Below are positions 51,295 through 60,973 of a DNA stretch of 64,000 nucleotides, one piece after another (the first letter of the stretch is position 1; each line of letters begins with the position of its first letter). The notes beneath the pieces were generated by a model that was not told the origin of the DNA, searched no databases, and was given only the letters and a program-made list of their open reading frames with translations. The position numbers were made by a program, and so were the translations under genes. Origin of the DNA: Nitrosopumilus sp. (GTDB lineage: Archaea; Thermoproteota; Nitrososphaeria; Nitrososphaerales; Nitrosopumilaceae); contig JAOTWS010000001.1 in the NCBI GenBank assembly GCA_029862745.1, forward strand, positions 1 through 64,000, in the 5' to 3' direction.

Positions 51295-51527
51295 CCCAAA
51301 TTTACCTCTACTTCAATTAGCGTTTCGGTAGTAACAATATCTTTAATTTTTTTAAAATCAATAACCATATTGTTAATCTCATCCATGTTTCCTTGTAGTA
51401 TGGTACTGATATCCGCCCTTCCTGTAACAATCATTACCTGTTTTACAATTTTACGTTTTTTTTTCAAAATTTCAACGACAGTATCAACCTTTCCAGGTTT
51501 AACGGTGATAAGACATAATGCTCTCAT
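51288..51527 (-). CDS. Stand-alone RAM (Lrp/AsnC effector) domain, first of pair
   Basis: 79 residues: MRALCLITVKPGKVDTVVEI, VTGRADISTILQGNMDEINN and IKDIVTTETLIEVEVNLGW. A bare RAM domain, like its overlapping neighbour at 51076-51294 (same DIS/DAV and T-E-T-lxxV spacing). The overlap implies coupled translation and a possible hetero-oligomer. Stand-alone RAM proteins can modulate full-length Lrp regulators. Confidence 0.85.
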   Translation of the reverse strand: MRALCLITVKPGKVDTVVEILKKKRKIVKQVMIVTGRADISTILQGNMDEINNMVIDFKKIKDIVTTETLIEVEVNLGW

Positions 51528-51561
51528 GAATTGTATAGGTCATAGGATCGGATAAAGATTC

Positions 51562-51828
51562 CTAATCATATGCTTCCTGCGATCTTGCTTCTTCAAGATA
51601 TGCGCGTCTTTCTTCATTAATTTTTTCTTGATCTATGTGTATATCGTCATCCACTATGACAATTCCTATATCAGCATTAGAATCATCAGCAGTTTTTTTG
51701 GTTTTAGGTTTTGTTACACTGCTAGATTTAACCTGTTTAGTTTTATCAGATTTAACTTTGGGTGCCCTTTTTGGAGGCATTTTTTTTATTGTCTTTTTTT
51801 GATCTTTTTTTATTTTTTTTTCAACCAT
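51562..51828 (-). CDS. Lys-rich basic/acidic tail protein (88 aa)
   Basis: 88 residues in two halves. The first 50 are Lys/Thr/Pro-rich (MVEKKIKKDQKKTIKKMPPK and TKQVKSSSVTKPKTKKTADD); the last 38 are acidic (ADIGIVIVDDDIHIDQEKIN then AYLEEARSQEAYD). Likely disordered with a short ordered end. It may bind nucleic acid; inference only. Lies 34 bases upstream of the RAM pair on the same strand. Confidence 0.55.
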   Translation of the reverse strand: MVEKKIKKDQKKTIKKMPPKRAPKVKSDKTKQVKSSSVTKPKTKKTADDSNADIGIVIVDDDIHIDQEKINEERRAYLEEARSQEAYD

Positions 51829-51991
51829 TAATGTCGAAAATCAAGAGTTGGGGTGACTTTTAAAGATTATGCAAAATAATTTTGGATTGAATCTTGATGT
51901 GATTTATTGGCAATAATAAAAATACACAACTTGTTATTTTGGGGTTTTCATATATTTATGAATAAATCTAGGGAATAATCAAAAAGATCGA

Positions 51992-52065
51992 TGCCAGGGG
52001 CGAGATTTGAACGCGCGACAGCCCGGTCTTCAGCCGAGTGCTCTCCCAGGCTGAGCTACCCTGGC
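51992..52065 (-). tRNA. tRNA-Phe (GAA)
   Basis: 74 nt on the minus strand. Acceptor stem GCCAGGG/CCCTGGC fully paired, discriminator A. Anticodon loop CTGAAGA (anticodon GAA), D arm with AGCTCAGCCTGGGAGAGC, T loop with GTTCAAATC. CCA is not encoded; no intron. Confidence 0.95.
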
Positions 52066-52108
52066 ACTTAGAAAAATGCATTCTGTTGAGGAATTAAAGT
52101 TTGTCTAT

Positions 52109-52645
52109 TTAGATCTTCCAGATGATGTCGTCTCTTTTTTTTCTTTTGTTGATCAAACGTCCCATCACAAAAAATAAGTCTGATAACCTGTTTAAATATT
52201 TAATACAATTCAAGTTGATTTCATCTTTTTCACTCAATTGAACTACTAGAGTTTCTGCACGTCTCACTATAGTTCTAACATAATGTAATTGGGCAGCTTC
52301 TGGAACTCCTCCTGGCAATATAAAATTAGTAAGGGCAGGCAGGTCTAATTCAAATTTGTCAATGTATTTTTCTAATTTTTCAATCATATCCAAAGACACT
52401 CTGTTTCTAATATTATCAAGGTTAGAGTTTGAAAGATCTGCCCCAACCAAAAAAAGATCGTTTTGAATACCCGTTAAAACTTTGACAATATCTTCATCTA
52501 ATGAATTTGCCAAAACCATACCTAAAGCAGCATTTATTTCATCAACAGCACCATATGCAGAAATTCTAGGATGAGATTTTGATATTCTAAAATTTCCTTG
52601 TAATCCAGTATTCCCATCATCACCTGTTTTTGTATAAATTTTCAT
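52109..52645 (-). CDS. Cob(I)yrinate a,c-diamide adenosyltransferase (PduO type)
   Basis: 178 residues. MKIYTKTGDDGNTGLQGNFR (ATP-binding N-terminus), AYGAVDEINAALGM, FILPGGVPEAAQLHYVRTIV (with HYVRTIVRRAE signature) and YLNRLSDLFFVMGRL. It attaches the 5'-deoxyadenosyl group to cobalamin; AdoCbl is used by methylmalonyl-CoA mutase in the 3HP/4HB carbon cycle. ATG 52645 chosen; a TTG just upstream adds one residue. Confidence 0.93.
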   Translation of the reverse strand: MKIYTKTGDDGNTGLQGNFRISKSHPRISAYGAVDEINAALGMVLANSLDEDIVKVLTGIQNDLFLVGADLSNSNLDNIRNRVSLDMIEKLEKYIDKFELDLPALTNFILPGGVPEAAQLHYVRTIVRRAETLVVQLSEKDEINLNCIKYLNRLSDLFFVMGRLINKRKKRDDIIWKI

Positions 52646-52729
52646 CAATTTATCATTTCATGATTAACTATTATGTTAATCGGAATTAAAAATGTGAAAA
52701 TTCATTAGTAGAAATATGTTGAAAAACGT

Positions 52730-53263
52730 ATGATTTTAGATTTTTTTAAGACAGCTGCAAATCTTAAAAATATCCCAAGACAGGGTTGGATAGATAAACT
52801 ATCGATACATAATCCTGAATCTGTAGCGGATCATTCATACTCCATGGCCATAATCGGAATGGTGATATCGGATCTTGAAAACCATGACTCTGAAAAAATT
52901 CTTAAAATGATACTGCTACATGATTTGGCTGAATCAAGAGTTGGTGATTTAACTCCAGGACAATTAAGCAAAGAAAGAAAAATAGATTTAGAAAATAATG
53001 CATTCAATCAAATTACAGAAAGACTACCAGAGACAATCAAATCCCAATACCTAAAAATTTGGAATGAATATCAAGAAAGGGCATCACCAGAATCAAAATT
53101 AGTGCATGAAATAGATAAATTAGAGATGGTACTCCAAGCAAAATCGTATCAAAATGATGGATATGCCTATGTAAAATTAGAATCTTTTTTTAAATCAGCT
53201 AAAACAGACATTACAAATCCCAAATTAAAAGAAATATTTACAGAGATCGTAGATGATTCTTAA
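52730..53263 (+). CDS. HD-domain phosphohydrolase (YfbR/HDDC2-like)
   Basis: 177 residues. HD motifs: SVADHSYSMA (His35), ILLHDLAESRVGDLTPGQLS (His64, Asp65, Glu68) and HEIDKLEMVLQAKSY (last metal Asp). NIPRQGW at the start is typical of YfbR/HDDC2-type 5'-nucleotidases. Likely a metal-dependent nucleotidase. Confidence 0.9.
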   Translation: MILDFFKTAANLKNIPRQGWIDKLSIHNPESVADHSYSMAIIGMVISDLENHDSEKILKMILLHDLAESRVGDLTPGQLSKERKIDLENNAFNQITERLPETIKSQYLKIWNEYQERASPESKLVHEIDKLEMVLQAKSYQNDGYAYVKLESFFKSAKTDITNPKLKEIFTEIVDDS

Positions 53264-53266
53264 AAT

Positions 53267-53488
53267 ATGTCTGATAACAAAGATGAATTAATTGATGCGC
53301 AAAAACAAATAATTGGAATTTTGTTTGAAGTGATTAAGAGGCTACAAGCAAATAATGACTTAGATGATGAATATTTTCAAATTATTGCAAATAATGAAAA
53401 AAATGAAATTCGCCTAAAAGAAATTTTAGATGAAAGAACCGAAAATGCAAAAATTGTTGGTCGGTTACTGGAACAGTTACAAATTTAG
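53267..53488 (+). CDS. Helical hypothetical protein (73 aa)
   Basis: 73 residues, helical and acidic: DELIDAQKQIIGILFEVIKR and NEKNEIRLKEILDERTENAK. Starts 3 bases after the HD-domain gene, so it is cotranscribed with it. No family recognised. Its last bases overlap the end of the convergent 53485-53784 gene. Confidence 0.55.
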   Translation: MSDNKDELIDAQKQIIGILFEVIKRLQANNDLDDEYFQIIANNEKNEIRLKEILDERTENAKIVGRLLEQLQI

Positions 53489-53784
53489 CTACAACCACAA
53501 TCATCATCATCCGAAAGAATTTTCAGATGAGCTGTTTGCTGATATTTGTCTTGAAGATAGTTTGCAAGATTGGTAATTCTAACACGTGGTTCTTTTTTAT
53601 GCCAACTACCTTCATTCTCAAACCAGAATTCAATCTCATCTACATCATACCGCTCATTATTTTCAATGAGGTTTTTAAAAATAGATTTTATAATATCTAT
53701 GTCTGATTCAGAAAGTTTTGACTTGTCTTCAACCATGCTTGTTATTTCATTTAATTTGATTATTACATTATTTGTTAAAGGCAT
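53485..53784 (-). CDS. Conserved hypothetical protein with C-terminal Cys (99 aa)
   Basis: 99 residues: helical start (LTNNVIIKLNEITSMVEDKS), LIENNERYDVDEIEFWFENE, RVRITNLANYLQDKYQ and an acidic end DDDDCGCS with two Cys. No family recognised. Convergent with the HD-domain operon (4-base overlap). Confidence 0.55.
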   Translation of the reverse strand: MPLTNNVIIKLNEITSMVEDKSKLSESDIDIIKSIFKNLIENNERYDVDEIEFWFENEGSWHKKEPRVRITNLANYLQDKYQQTAHLKILSDDDDCGCS

Positions 53785-54090
53785 AGTTAAATGGAAGTTT
53801 AGATTCTATAACAATCTTTTGTGTTACTGTCTAAAAACAAATTTGCAGATATGTTAAGGTATGGAAAAAATATGCTTTGATTCATTATGTGAATAAAAAG
53901 ACATGTTTTTTAGCATCTGGGCATTATTTGGTCATTTGTTTGGTGTTTGTTTTCTAAATATTGATGTAAAACGTATTATTTCTGAATGAATATTGGTATC
54001 TATCACACTTTGCAAAGGGGAAAAATCTGAAGATTTCTATCTTACCTTGTATAGAAATTGTTTTTATAAGAACTGAAATATTTCTCAGGT
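53785..54090. other. Intergenic region with a shared motif
   Basis: About 300 bases between divergent genes. Contains the second copy of the motif at 1927-1962 (here 53896-53929). No gene seen. A TATA-like AT stretch before 54091 would serve the plus-strand gene. Confidence 0.45.
53896..53929. repeat. Short dispersed non-coding motif, copy 2
   Basis: AAAAGACATGTTTTTTAGCA then TCTGGGCATTATTT. It shares its two end blocks and the ATCTG centre with 1927-1962. It lies about 160 bases before the 54091 gene. Function unknown. Confidence 0.5.
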
Positions 54091-54438
54091 ATGCAGTATT
54101 TTCAGGCTCTAAAATTAGGACAAAAAAGAGTTGCAGCAGCAAGGGAGTATCTTAACAAATTAACTAACGGTAAGGCAATGCCTGCATTGGCATTAATTGA
54201 CACTAAATCAAATGTTTGGGAGCCTGTTGGAGAAGAAAACCTATACGCGTTTGTTGACGAATCAGCTGGTTTTGTTTTGACTGATAATAGTGGTTATATT
54301 CTTGCATTGGTAGATAAAACAGGATCATCCAAGACAATTGTTCAAGGTGTAACAAAACAACAAAAAGAAAATCTTGAAAAAATATTTGAAAATAACAATA
54401 TCCCAAAATTTGAAGGTAAAGTGATTCTACCTGTATAG
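54091..54438 (+). CDS. Conserved hypothetical protein (115 aa)
   Basis: 115 residues. A basic helical start (MQYFQALKLGQKRVAAAREY) leads to a strand-rich centre with AMPALALIDTKSNVWEPVGE, FVLTDNSGYILALVDKTG and a helical end (TKQQKENLEKIFENNNIPK). No family recognised. It precedes the cyclodeaminase gene by 51 bases on the same strand. Confidence 0.6.
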   Translation: MQYFQALKLGQKRVAAAREYLNKLTNGKAMPALALIDTKSNVWEPVGEENLYAFVDESAGFVLTDNSGYILALVDKTGSSKTIVQGVTKQQKENLEKIFENNNIPKFEGKVILPV

Positions 54439-54489
54439 CCACAAAATAAAACGTAAAGCTTTAGTTATCATAATTGATACGATAATAAA

Positions 54490-55713
54490 ATGAGTAAATT
54501 TTCACAAGAGATTGAGGTCAGCGGTCACTTGATTGATTCGTCTATTCTTACTAAAATCTTTGACGAAATAATGGATCTTCAAGGGGAATTTAACGTACAA
54601 GAAATTAAAATTGGAAAAAAGAAAAAAGATCAGTCATATGCAAGATTACTTGTTAAAGGAAAAAACCAAGAACATCTAAATAAAATTTTAAAAACAATTT
54701 ATCGCGAAGGTGCAACATCGAAAATTCAAAAAGAAATAACCTTGAAAAGTTCTCCAAAAAACAATGTAATGCCTGATGAGTTTTACAGTACAACAAACAA
54801 CCACACACAAGTATTTCATAAAGGAGAATGGATTCAGGTGGAAAATATGATGATGGATAAATGTATTGTAGTAAAAAATGGCAAGGCATTTTGTGTACCA
54901 ATAAGAGATATCAAGAAAGGAGATCAGATAATTGTGGGTGACGAAGGAATCAAGATCACCCCTCCTGAACGTCCAAGAGAAGGAGTTAATGTTTTTGAAT
55001 TTATGGGTAGTTCAAGCTCAAGTGAGAGACCAACTCAACACATTGCAAAAAAAGTAGCCGAAGATATTTTTAATACTAAAAAGAAAGGAGGTAGAATTAT
55101 CCTCGTAGGTGGTCCTGCAATAGTACATACAGGAGCAGATGACGCAGTATCAGAATTAATTCGATTAGGATACATTGATGGAGTATTGGCAGGTAACGCA
55201 CTTGCAGTTCATGATATTGAATATGCCACTTTAGGTACTTCTCTTGGAATGAATGTTCATGATGCAACTTTAGCTTATCATGGGCATCGAAACCATATGG
55301 ATACAATTAATGCAGTATTCAAAGCAGGCTCTATTGCAAAAATGGTAAAGATAAAAAAATTAACAAAGGGAATAATGTATGAATGTGTAAGAAACGAGAT
55401 ACCATTTGTCTTGGCAGGCTCAATTCGGGATGATGGACCACTGCCTGATGTGATTACAGATGTGGCTCAAGCTCAAAAAGAATACAAAAAAATTCTAAAA
55501 GATGCAAGCATGGTAATCATGATTTCAACTATGCTTCATTCCATTGCTACAGGAAATATGCTTCCCGCAAATGTCAAAGTGATTGTGGTTGATATCAACC
55601 AACCAACCGTTACTAAACTTATGGATAGAGGTACATGGCAAGCATTAGGAATTGTCTCTGATGTTGGGGCGTTTTTACCAATGGTTGTGCAACAAATTAG
55701 AAAAAAGAAATAA
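54490..55713 (+). CDS. Ornithine cyclodeaminase-like protein of the LOR/SDH (TIGR00300) family
   Basis: 407 residues. N-terminal LOR/SDH domain (EIEVSGHLIDSSILTKIFDE, ...INEGKKKKDQSYARLLVKG-like) then a Rossmann-type core with FEFMGSSSSSERPTQHIAKK, VGGPAIVHTGADDAVSELI, VLAGNALAVHDIEYATLGTS and VVDINQPTVTKLMDRGTWQA. This matches the archaeal ornithine cyclodeaminase type, which makes proline from ornithine and is related to the C-terminal half of cyanobacterial AgrE. Substrate is inference from family. Confidence 0.85.
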   Translation: MSKFSQEIEVSGHLIDSSILTKIFDEIMDLQGEFNVQEIKIGKKKKDQSYARLLVKGKNQEHLNKILKTIYREGATSKIQKEITLKSSPKNNVMPDEFYSTTNNHTQVFHKGEWIQVENMMMDKCIVVKNGKAFCVPIRDIKKGDQIIVGDEGIKITPPERPREGVNVFEFMGSSSSSERPTQHIAKKVAEDIFNTKKKGGRIILVGGPAIVHTGADDAVSELIRLGYIDGVLAGNALAVHDIEYATLGTSLGMNVHDATLAYHGHRNHMDTINAVFKAGSIAKMVKIKKLTKGIMYECVRNEIPFVLAGSIRDDGPLPDVITDVAQAQKEYKKILKDASMVIMISTMLHSIATGNMLPANVKVIVVDINQPTVTKLMDRGTWQALGIVSDVGAFLPMVVQQIRKKK

Positions 55714-55904
55714 TCATGATTTTAATCTAAGATAAGTGAATTGATCCTATAAGAATTTGCTATACATGTTTAACTGAACAACCTTCTATCAAATACACCG
55801 TGAAAAATAATCCATTCAATAACATACTCAAATGATATAGAAATCATTCAAGCCAAATTAGTTCAGAAGAATATCAGTGTTAAGAAATTAAAAAATATAA
55901 TTAA

Positions 55905-57263
55905 TTAACTTGGAGTCATCATAGAACTAGATTTTGTATGAGAATTTTTAATCGCATTATTTCTAACATCTTCAAAAAATCTCTTAATCATTTCAATCCC
56001 TGCAACAATCCTTGGAGCAGATTTTTTTGCAAATTCTTGTTTGTCTGCACTTGATTTAGGTTTATTGTTTATGTAATCTTGATATACTTTGGCACCATCG
56101 TAATCAACATATGCAATTCTTGCACTAAAATCAGTTCTCTCCAAAACAAGACTGTCTCCACCAACTATTGCTGTATGATATGGATGTACCATTAATGATT
56201 CTGATAATTTTTGAGAAGTGTAAATTTTTGCTGTTTGTAAATCCGAAGCAAACACATTGAAATCTGCAAGAAGATAAAATGTTGCATCAGGTTTTGTTAC
56301 CTTTATTCCATCTATTGCAGATAATGAATGATATGTGTACTCCCCCATAATTTGATGTATGCTTCTTGTCACTTCAAAATATTCATCAAGTTCGGGGCTA
56401 ATTTCAAATCCTGCAACGGCCGCATGTTGAATTGGTGTAGATACTGCAGTATATTCAGTTGCAAGTATTTTTTTGAATTGTATTTTTAGTTCATTTGCAT
56501 GTTGTGGAAAAACGACATACCCAAGTCTATATCCACCAGCAGCATGTGATTTAGACAAACCATTTGTGACAAATGTACCTTCGGGATAAATTTTTCCCAT
56601 ACTCATAAATTTTGAAAAATCATATGTAGTCTGAGCATAAATCTCATCAGAAAGAACAATAATATTTTGCTCTCTGCAAACATCTGCAATTTCTTCTAAT
56701 TCTAATCTATCATAAAGTAATCCTGTAGGATTGTTAGGATTATTTAAAATTAGAATCTTTTGCCTGTCTTGTAATCGTAACGCTAATCTTCTCAAATCAT
56801 TTGGAGCAATTTTTTTATTTGCACGTGTTGGCAACATATGATAATTTTTTTTCAAAAATCTAATCTGTGGAAGATAACCCAACCACGCAGGAGTTGGTAA
56901 AATTACTGTCCCATGTAAAATCTCTAAAAGATTAAAAAGTAATTCCTTTGTTCCAGGACCAACATAAATTCTATCAGGGGTGACATCCATATCAAAATAA
57001 TGCTTATTATATTTGGATATTGCATTACGTAATTCAGGAATTCCTGAGATGGGAGCATATGCTCCCTTTGATGAATTTTTTATTAATGCATCCTGAACAG
57101 GTTTTGGAACAGGGAATGGGGATTGCCCAAACGCAAATCCGTAATAGCCAAAACTGCATTCATGTGAAGAACAATCAGAATGAAATTCTTGCAAAAATGT
57201 GTTTAATTTAAGATTTTCAGGCATCTCAATATCTTGAACTTGTTGATCAACTATGAACTTCAT
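55905..57263 (-). CDS. PLP-dependent aminotransferase class I/II
   Basis: 452 residues. GYYGFAFGQSPFPVPKPVQD near the N-terminus, ILILNNPNNPTGLLYD (Asn contact) and IVLSDEIYAQTTYDFSKF (Asp/Tyr), with the Schiff-base Lys in VTNGLSKSHAAGGYRLGYVV. It belongs to fold type I aspartate/aromatic-like aminotransferases. Substrate not assigned. Extended C-terminal tail (about 50 residues, KPKSSADKQEFAKKSAPRI). It could serve the proline/arginine branch next door, or aspartate. Confidence 0.85.
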   Translation of the reverse strand: MKFIVDQQVQDIEMPENLKLNTFLQEFHSDCSSHECSFGYYGFAFGQSPFPVPKPVQDALIKNSSKGAYAPISGIPELRNAISKYNKHYFDMDVTPDRIYVGPGTKELLFNLLEILHGTVILPTPAWLGYLPQIRFLKKNYHMLPTRANKKIAPNDLRRLALRLQDRQKILILNNPNNPTGLLYDRLELEEIADVCREQNIIVLSDEIYAQTTYDFSKFMSMGKIYPEGTFVTNGLSKSHAAGGYRLGYVVFPQHANELKIQFKKILATEYTAVSTPIQHAAVAGFEISPELDEYFEVTRSIHQIMGEYTYHSLSAIDGIKVTKPDATFYLLADFNVFASDLQTAKIYTSQKLSESLMVHPYHTAIVGGDSLVLERTDFSARIAYVDYDGAKVYQDYINNKPKSSADKQEFAKKSAPRIVAGIEMIKRFFEDVRNNAIKNSHTKSSSMMTPS

Positions 57264-57333
57264 GACTTTGCTTAATCTGGATTAAATTTAGACTTATCTC
57301 GTAAAACATAAGCTGTTCTTTACGTTGATTAAA

Positions 57334-59274
57334 TTAACAGATCCGTTGAATTTCATCTAGAACATGAGGGTTTTCAAGTGATGACAAATCTCCCAGATTT
57401 TCACCTAATAGTTTTGATTTTAATAACCTACGCATAATTTTACCTGTTCTAGTTTTTGGCAAATCAGACAATTGAAAAACATGTTTAGGGCGTGCAATCT
57501 TACCAATTTTTTCTGAGATATAATCAGAAACAACATATTTTAAATTTTTGTCAAGTGAACCATCTGCAACAAAAAAGATCACAATTGCCTCACCTGTAAG
57601 ATCATCAGAAATTGCAATAGATGCAGCATCGGATATTTTAGGATGAGATATTATGGCATGCTCTATTTCAGCAGTACTCATCCGATGTCCTGAGACATTA
57701 ATTACATCATCGGTTCTACCCTGCATATACCAAAGACCATCATCATCAACATAGACATAATCTCCATGGAACCAGACATTCTCAAATCTAGACCAGTAGG
57801 TTTCAAGATATCTTTCATCATCATTTAGCAACCCTCTAGTCATTGCAGGCCATGGTGATTTTATTACAAGATATCCATTCTGATTTTGTACTGAATTTCC
57901 TGCATCATCAAAAATATCAAGATTCATTCCAGGTACTGGAATACCTACAGTGCTTGGCTTTAACTTCATTCCAGGAAATACAGATAACATTGCACCGCCA
58001 ATTTCTGTACCTCCAGATAAATTCATTATAGGGATTTTCCTATTTCCAACTTTTTCATACAACCACCACCATGAATCTTCATCAAGAGGCTCACCTGTTG
58101 TTGGAATATTTTTAATTTTATCTAAAGAGATCAATTTTCTCGGTTCAACATTGTTTTTTTTAAATAATCTTACTGCAGTTGGAGATATTCCAAAAATCGT
58201 TGCCTGATATCCTGATAGCATTTTCCAGATTCTATCCGATGTCGGAAAATCTAGTGTTCCATCATAAATGACAGCAGATGCACCCATCATCAATAACCCA
58301 TAAACATTCCAAACTAAACCTGTAATCCAACCAATATCTGCAGGCCAGAACAACGTATCATTTTCATGTGTATCGATAAGATATGCAGCCTGGTGTCCTG
58401 CAAAAACAGAGAAACCTCCATGGGTATGAACTACACCTTTAGGTTTGCCTGTTGTTCCTGATGTATATAAAATAAACAATGGATCTTCGGAAGTCATGGA
58501 TTCTGTATAAGATTGATTGTTTTGTGATTTTATCAAATCATTATAAAAAATATTTTTTTTAGATTCAACATAATTATCAATTCCCTTGTATGGAACAACA
58601 ATAATTTTTTCAACATTAGTATTAACTACTGCAGTCTCAGAAGCCTGTTTTTGTGATATTTGTTTTCCTTTTCTATAGAAACCATCTGAGATGATGAGAA
58701 TCTTTGCATTACAATCTTTTAATCGTACATGGAGTGATTCTGAACTATATCCAGAAAAAATCACCGTTTGAATTGCTCCAATTTTAGCGGCTGCAAGAAT
58801 AGATAAAATTGCTTCTTCAATCATTGGCAAATAAATTGCAATTACATCTCCTTTTTTTACCCCTAATGATCTTAAACCATTTGCAAGTTTAGATATCTTG
58901 GAATCCAATTCAGAATAAGATATTTTTGATTTAATCCCATCTTCAGATTCAAAATAATATGCAATCTTTTGAGGCTTTTTATTTGTAAATTTTTCAACCG
59001 TTGATTTGTAGATATTTGTTTTTCCTCCAACAAACCATTTAGGCCATGCAATACCTTTGGAGATATCAAGTGTTTTTGTATAAGGGGCATCCCAAACTAT
59101 GCCAATATCTTTGTCTACTGATTCCCAAAACCATTCCAAATCATCTATTGCTTTTTTAGATAATTCCTCAAAAGAGGATATGCCATGTTTTTTCATGAAT
59201 CTAAAAATATTTGAATTCTGGATTTGGTTTTCTGTTGGGATAAATACAAAATCAGACAAGTTACAATTCTTCAA
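57334..59274 (-). CDS. AMP-forming acyl-CoA synthetase (acetyl-CoA synthetase-like)
   Basis: 646 residues, ANL family. The N-terminal cap (RFMKKHGISSFEELSKKAID), P-loop-like LYTSGTTGKPKGVVHTHGGF, WNVYGLLMMGASAVIYDGTL, the hinge motif GRTDDVINVSGHRMSTAEIE and the C-terminal Lys in TRTGKIMRRLL. It activates acetate or another short acid to its CoA ester via an adenylate. Length and ITGLVW-type pocket are ACS-like, but propionate or 3-hydroxypropionate are possible. Confidence 0.9.
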   Translation of the reverse strand: MKNCNLSDFVFIPTENQIQNSNIFRFMKKHGISSFEELSKKAIDDLEWFWESVDKDIGIVWDAPYTKTLDISKGIAWPKWFVGGKTNIYKSTVEKFTNKKPQKIAYYFESEDGIKSKISYSELDSKISKLANGLRSLGVKKGDVIAIYLPMIEEAILSILAAAKIGAIQTVIFSGYSSESLHVRLKDCNAKILIISDGFYRKGKQISQKQASETAVVNTNVEKIIVVPYKGIDNYVESKKNIFYNDLIKSQNNQSYTESMTSEDPLFILYTSGTTGKPKGVVHTHGGFSVFAGHQAAYLIDTHENDTLFWPADIGWITGLVWNVYGLLMMGASAVIYDGTLDFPTSDRIWKMLSGYQATIFGISPTAVRLFKKNNVEPRKLISLDKIKNIPTTGEPLDEDSWWWLYEKVGNRKIPIMNLSGGTEIGGAMLSVFPGMKLKPSTVGIPVPGMNLDIFDDAGNSVQNQNGYLVIKSPWPAMTRGLLNDDERYLETYWSRFENVWFHGDYVYVDDDGLWYMQGRTDDVINVSGHRMSTAEIEHAIISHPKISDAASIAISDDLTGEAIVIFFVADGSLDKNLKYVVSDYISEKIGKIARPKHVFQLSDLPKTRTGKIMRRLLKSKLLGENLGDLSSLENPHVLDEIQRIC

Positions 59275-59304
59275 AACTTATAGAGTGTTAAAAGATTTTT
59301 TAAT

Positions 59305-59568
59305 TTATGAGATATCTATTCCAAGGCGTCTAGCACATGCAATTGCAGACTTTCCATCATCTTCAGTAATTCCGGCTTTTAGGAACTTTTTAGTCAATTC
59401 TTTACCCATATTCATGGTATTTTCACGATAATATGCCCTTAGAATGACCCCTATTTGTTCATCCAATTTTTTCTTAGTAGCATCATTCATTCCCATTTGA
59501 AGTATAGATGCATCAGAGTTTGAAAGTATTTTGATAAATTCAATATCCTCCAATGAGAGCTCAGTCAT
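59305..59568 (-). CDS. Small hypothetical protein of the gat operon (87 aa)
   Basis: 87 residues, helical: LSLEDIEFIKILSNSDASIL, KKKLDEQIGVILRAYYREN and LTKKFLKAGITEDDGKSAIA, ending CARRLGIDIS. Starts within the end of gatB (8-base overlap), so it is the last gene of the gatCAB unit. Function unknown; position suggests a link to translation. Confidence 0.6.
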   Translation of the reverse strand: MTELSLEDIEFIKILSNSDASILQMGMNDATKKKLDEQIGVILRAYYRENTMNMGKELTKKFLKAGITEDDGKSAIACARRLGIDIS

Positions 59569-60973
59569 TAGATATCAATCTACTCTTTAGTAAATTCAGA
59601 GTCAAGGCAGGATCTGCTTTACCTTTAGTTTTTTGCATTACCTTACCTACCAAATAGTTTATTGCTTTAGGATTTGATTTTGCCTGTTCCACTGCTTGTG
59701 GTTCTTCAGATATTATTTCCTCAATAATATGAGATAATTCAGACTCATTTGAGACATTACCTAGATCCAATTCAGATATTATTTGTGATAAGCTCTTTCC
59801 AGTTTGTACAATTTCATATAATGCATTTTTTGCAGAATTTCTAGAAATTCTTCCTGATTGAATTGAATCTGCTAAATCCTTAAGATGTGTAGCAGTAAAT
59901 TTTGAATCTTTACGTTTTTCCCTTGTGTCCACTAATCCCATTAAATCTGTTGTAATGATGTTTGCAATCTCCTTTGCATTCTCTACAGTATGAGATTCTT
60001 CAAAAAGATCAGAATAAAATTTATCTGAAGACAACACATCTGCAACCTGTACTGGGATTTGATATTTTGAAACATATCTTTCTTTTTTTGAGCTAATACT
60101 CTCAGGCATTTTTGATTTTAACTCATTTCGGATTTCGGGGCTAATTGACACCCAAGGTATATCCCCTTCAAGAAAGTAACGATAGTCATGGTCTTCTTCT
60201 TTTGAACGAGATGAAACAGTAATTTTTCGTTGGTCATCCCAATGACGTGTTTCTTGAGTTATTGGTATTTCTCTAGAATGCAAGCTTTCTTGACGAGTGA
60301 TTTCAAAGTGAACAGCTTTTTCTAAATCATGAAATGAACCAATATTTTTTATTTCCACTTTATTTCCACCTTCGATGGATACATTTGCATCTGCCCTCAT
60401 TGCACCCTCTAAACTAGGATCAGAGACTCCTAGATTTTCTAAGAAATCAGATAAAATATTTAAAAAATCTCTCACCTGTTTTGGATTCTCAAAGTCTGGC
60501 TCCGTAACAATTTCAACCAAGGGAGTACCTGCACGGTTATAATCAACCAAAGTTATTTGATTTTTAGATGAACTACCCTCATAAATAATTCTACCAGGAT
60601 CTTCTTCAAGCTGGATTCGGGTGATTCTGATTTTTTTATTACCTACCATAATTTCACCGGCACCCCCAACACTAGTATCACCATAAATGTTAAGTTGAGT
60701 TATTTGGAAATTTTTAGGTAAATCTGGATAAAAGTAATTTTTTCTAAAAAAAGCAATTTTTTCAGGAGTTTTACAGTTTAGTGCCATTGCAATAATTGTT
60801 GCTTTTTTTACCGCCTCTTGGTTTAATCTAGGTAAACTACCTGGCAAGCCCATACACACTGGACAGATGTTTTCATTTATTTGAAATTCTCTGTAATTTG
60901 CCTTACATGAACAAAATAATTTACTCTTCAAGTTTGTTAGTTGACAATGAATTTCCAAACCAATTTTTGTCAT
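59561..60973 (-). CDS. gatB: Asp/Glu-tRNA amidotransferase subunit B
   Basis: 470 residues. GLEIHCQLTNLKSKLFCSC at the start with zinc Cys (CSC and CPVC in ENICPVCMGLPGSLPRLNQE), the kinase-like core LVEIVTEPDFENPKQVRDFL, and a C-terminal YqeY-like tail (TLNLLKSRLI). It binds and activates mischarged tRNA; overlaps gatA by four bases. tRNA-Asn is encoded in this window at 3716-3789. Confidence 0.95.
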   Translation of the reverse strand: MTKIGLEIHCQLTNLKSKLFCSCKANYREFQINENICPVCMGLPGSLPRLNQEAVKKATIIAMALNCKTPEKIAFFRKNYFYPDLPKNFQITQLNIYGDTSVGGAGEIMVGNKKIRITRIQLEEDPGRIIYEGSSSKNQITLVDYNRAGTPLVEIVTEPDFENPKQVRDFLNILSDFLENLGVSDPSLEGAMRADANVSIEGGNKVEIKNIGSFHDLEKAVHFEITRQESLHSREIPITQETRHWDDQRKITVSSRSKEEDHDYRYFLEGDIPWVSISPEIRNELKSKMPESISSKKERYVSKYQIPVQVADVLSSDKFYSDLFEESHTVENAKEIANIITTDLMGLVDTREKRKDSKFTATHLKDLADSIQSGRISRNSAKNALYEIVQTGKSLSQIISELDLGNVSNESELSHIIEEIISEEPQAVEQAKSNPKAINYLVGKVMQKTKGKADPALTLNLLKSRLISND

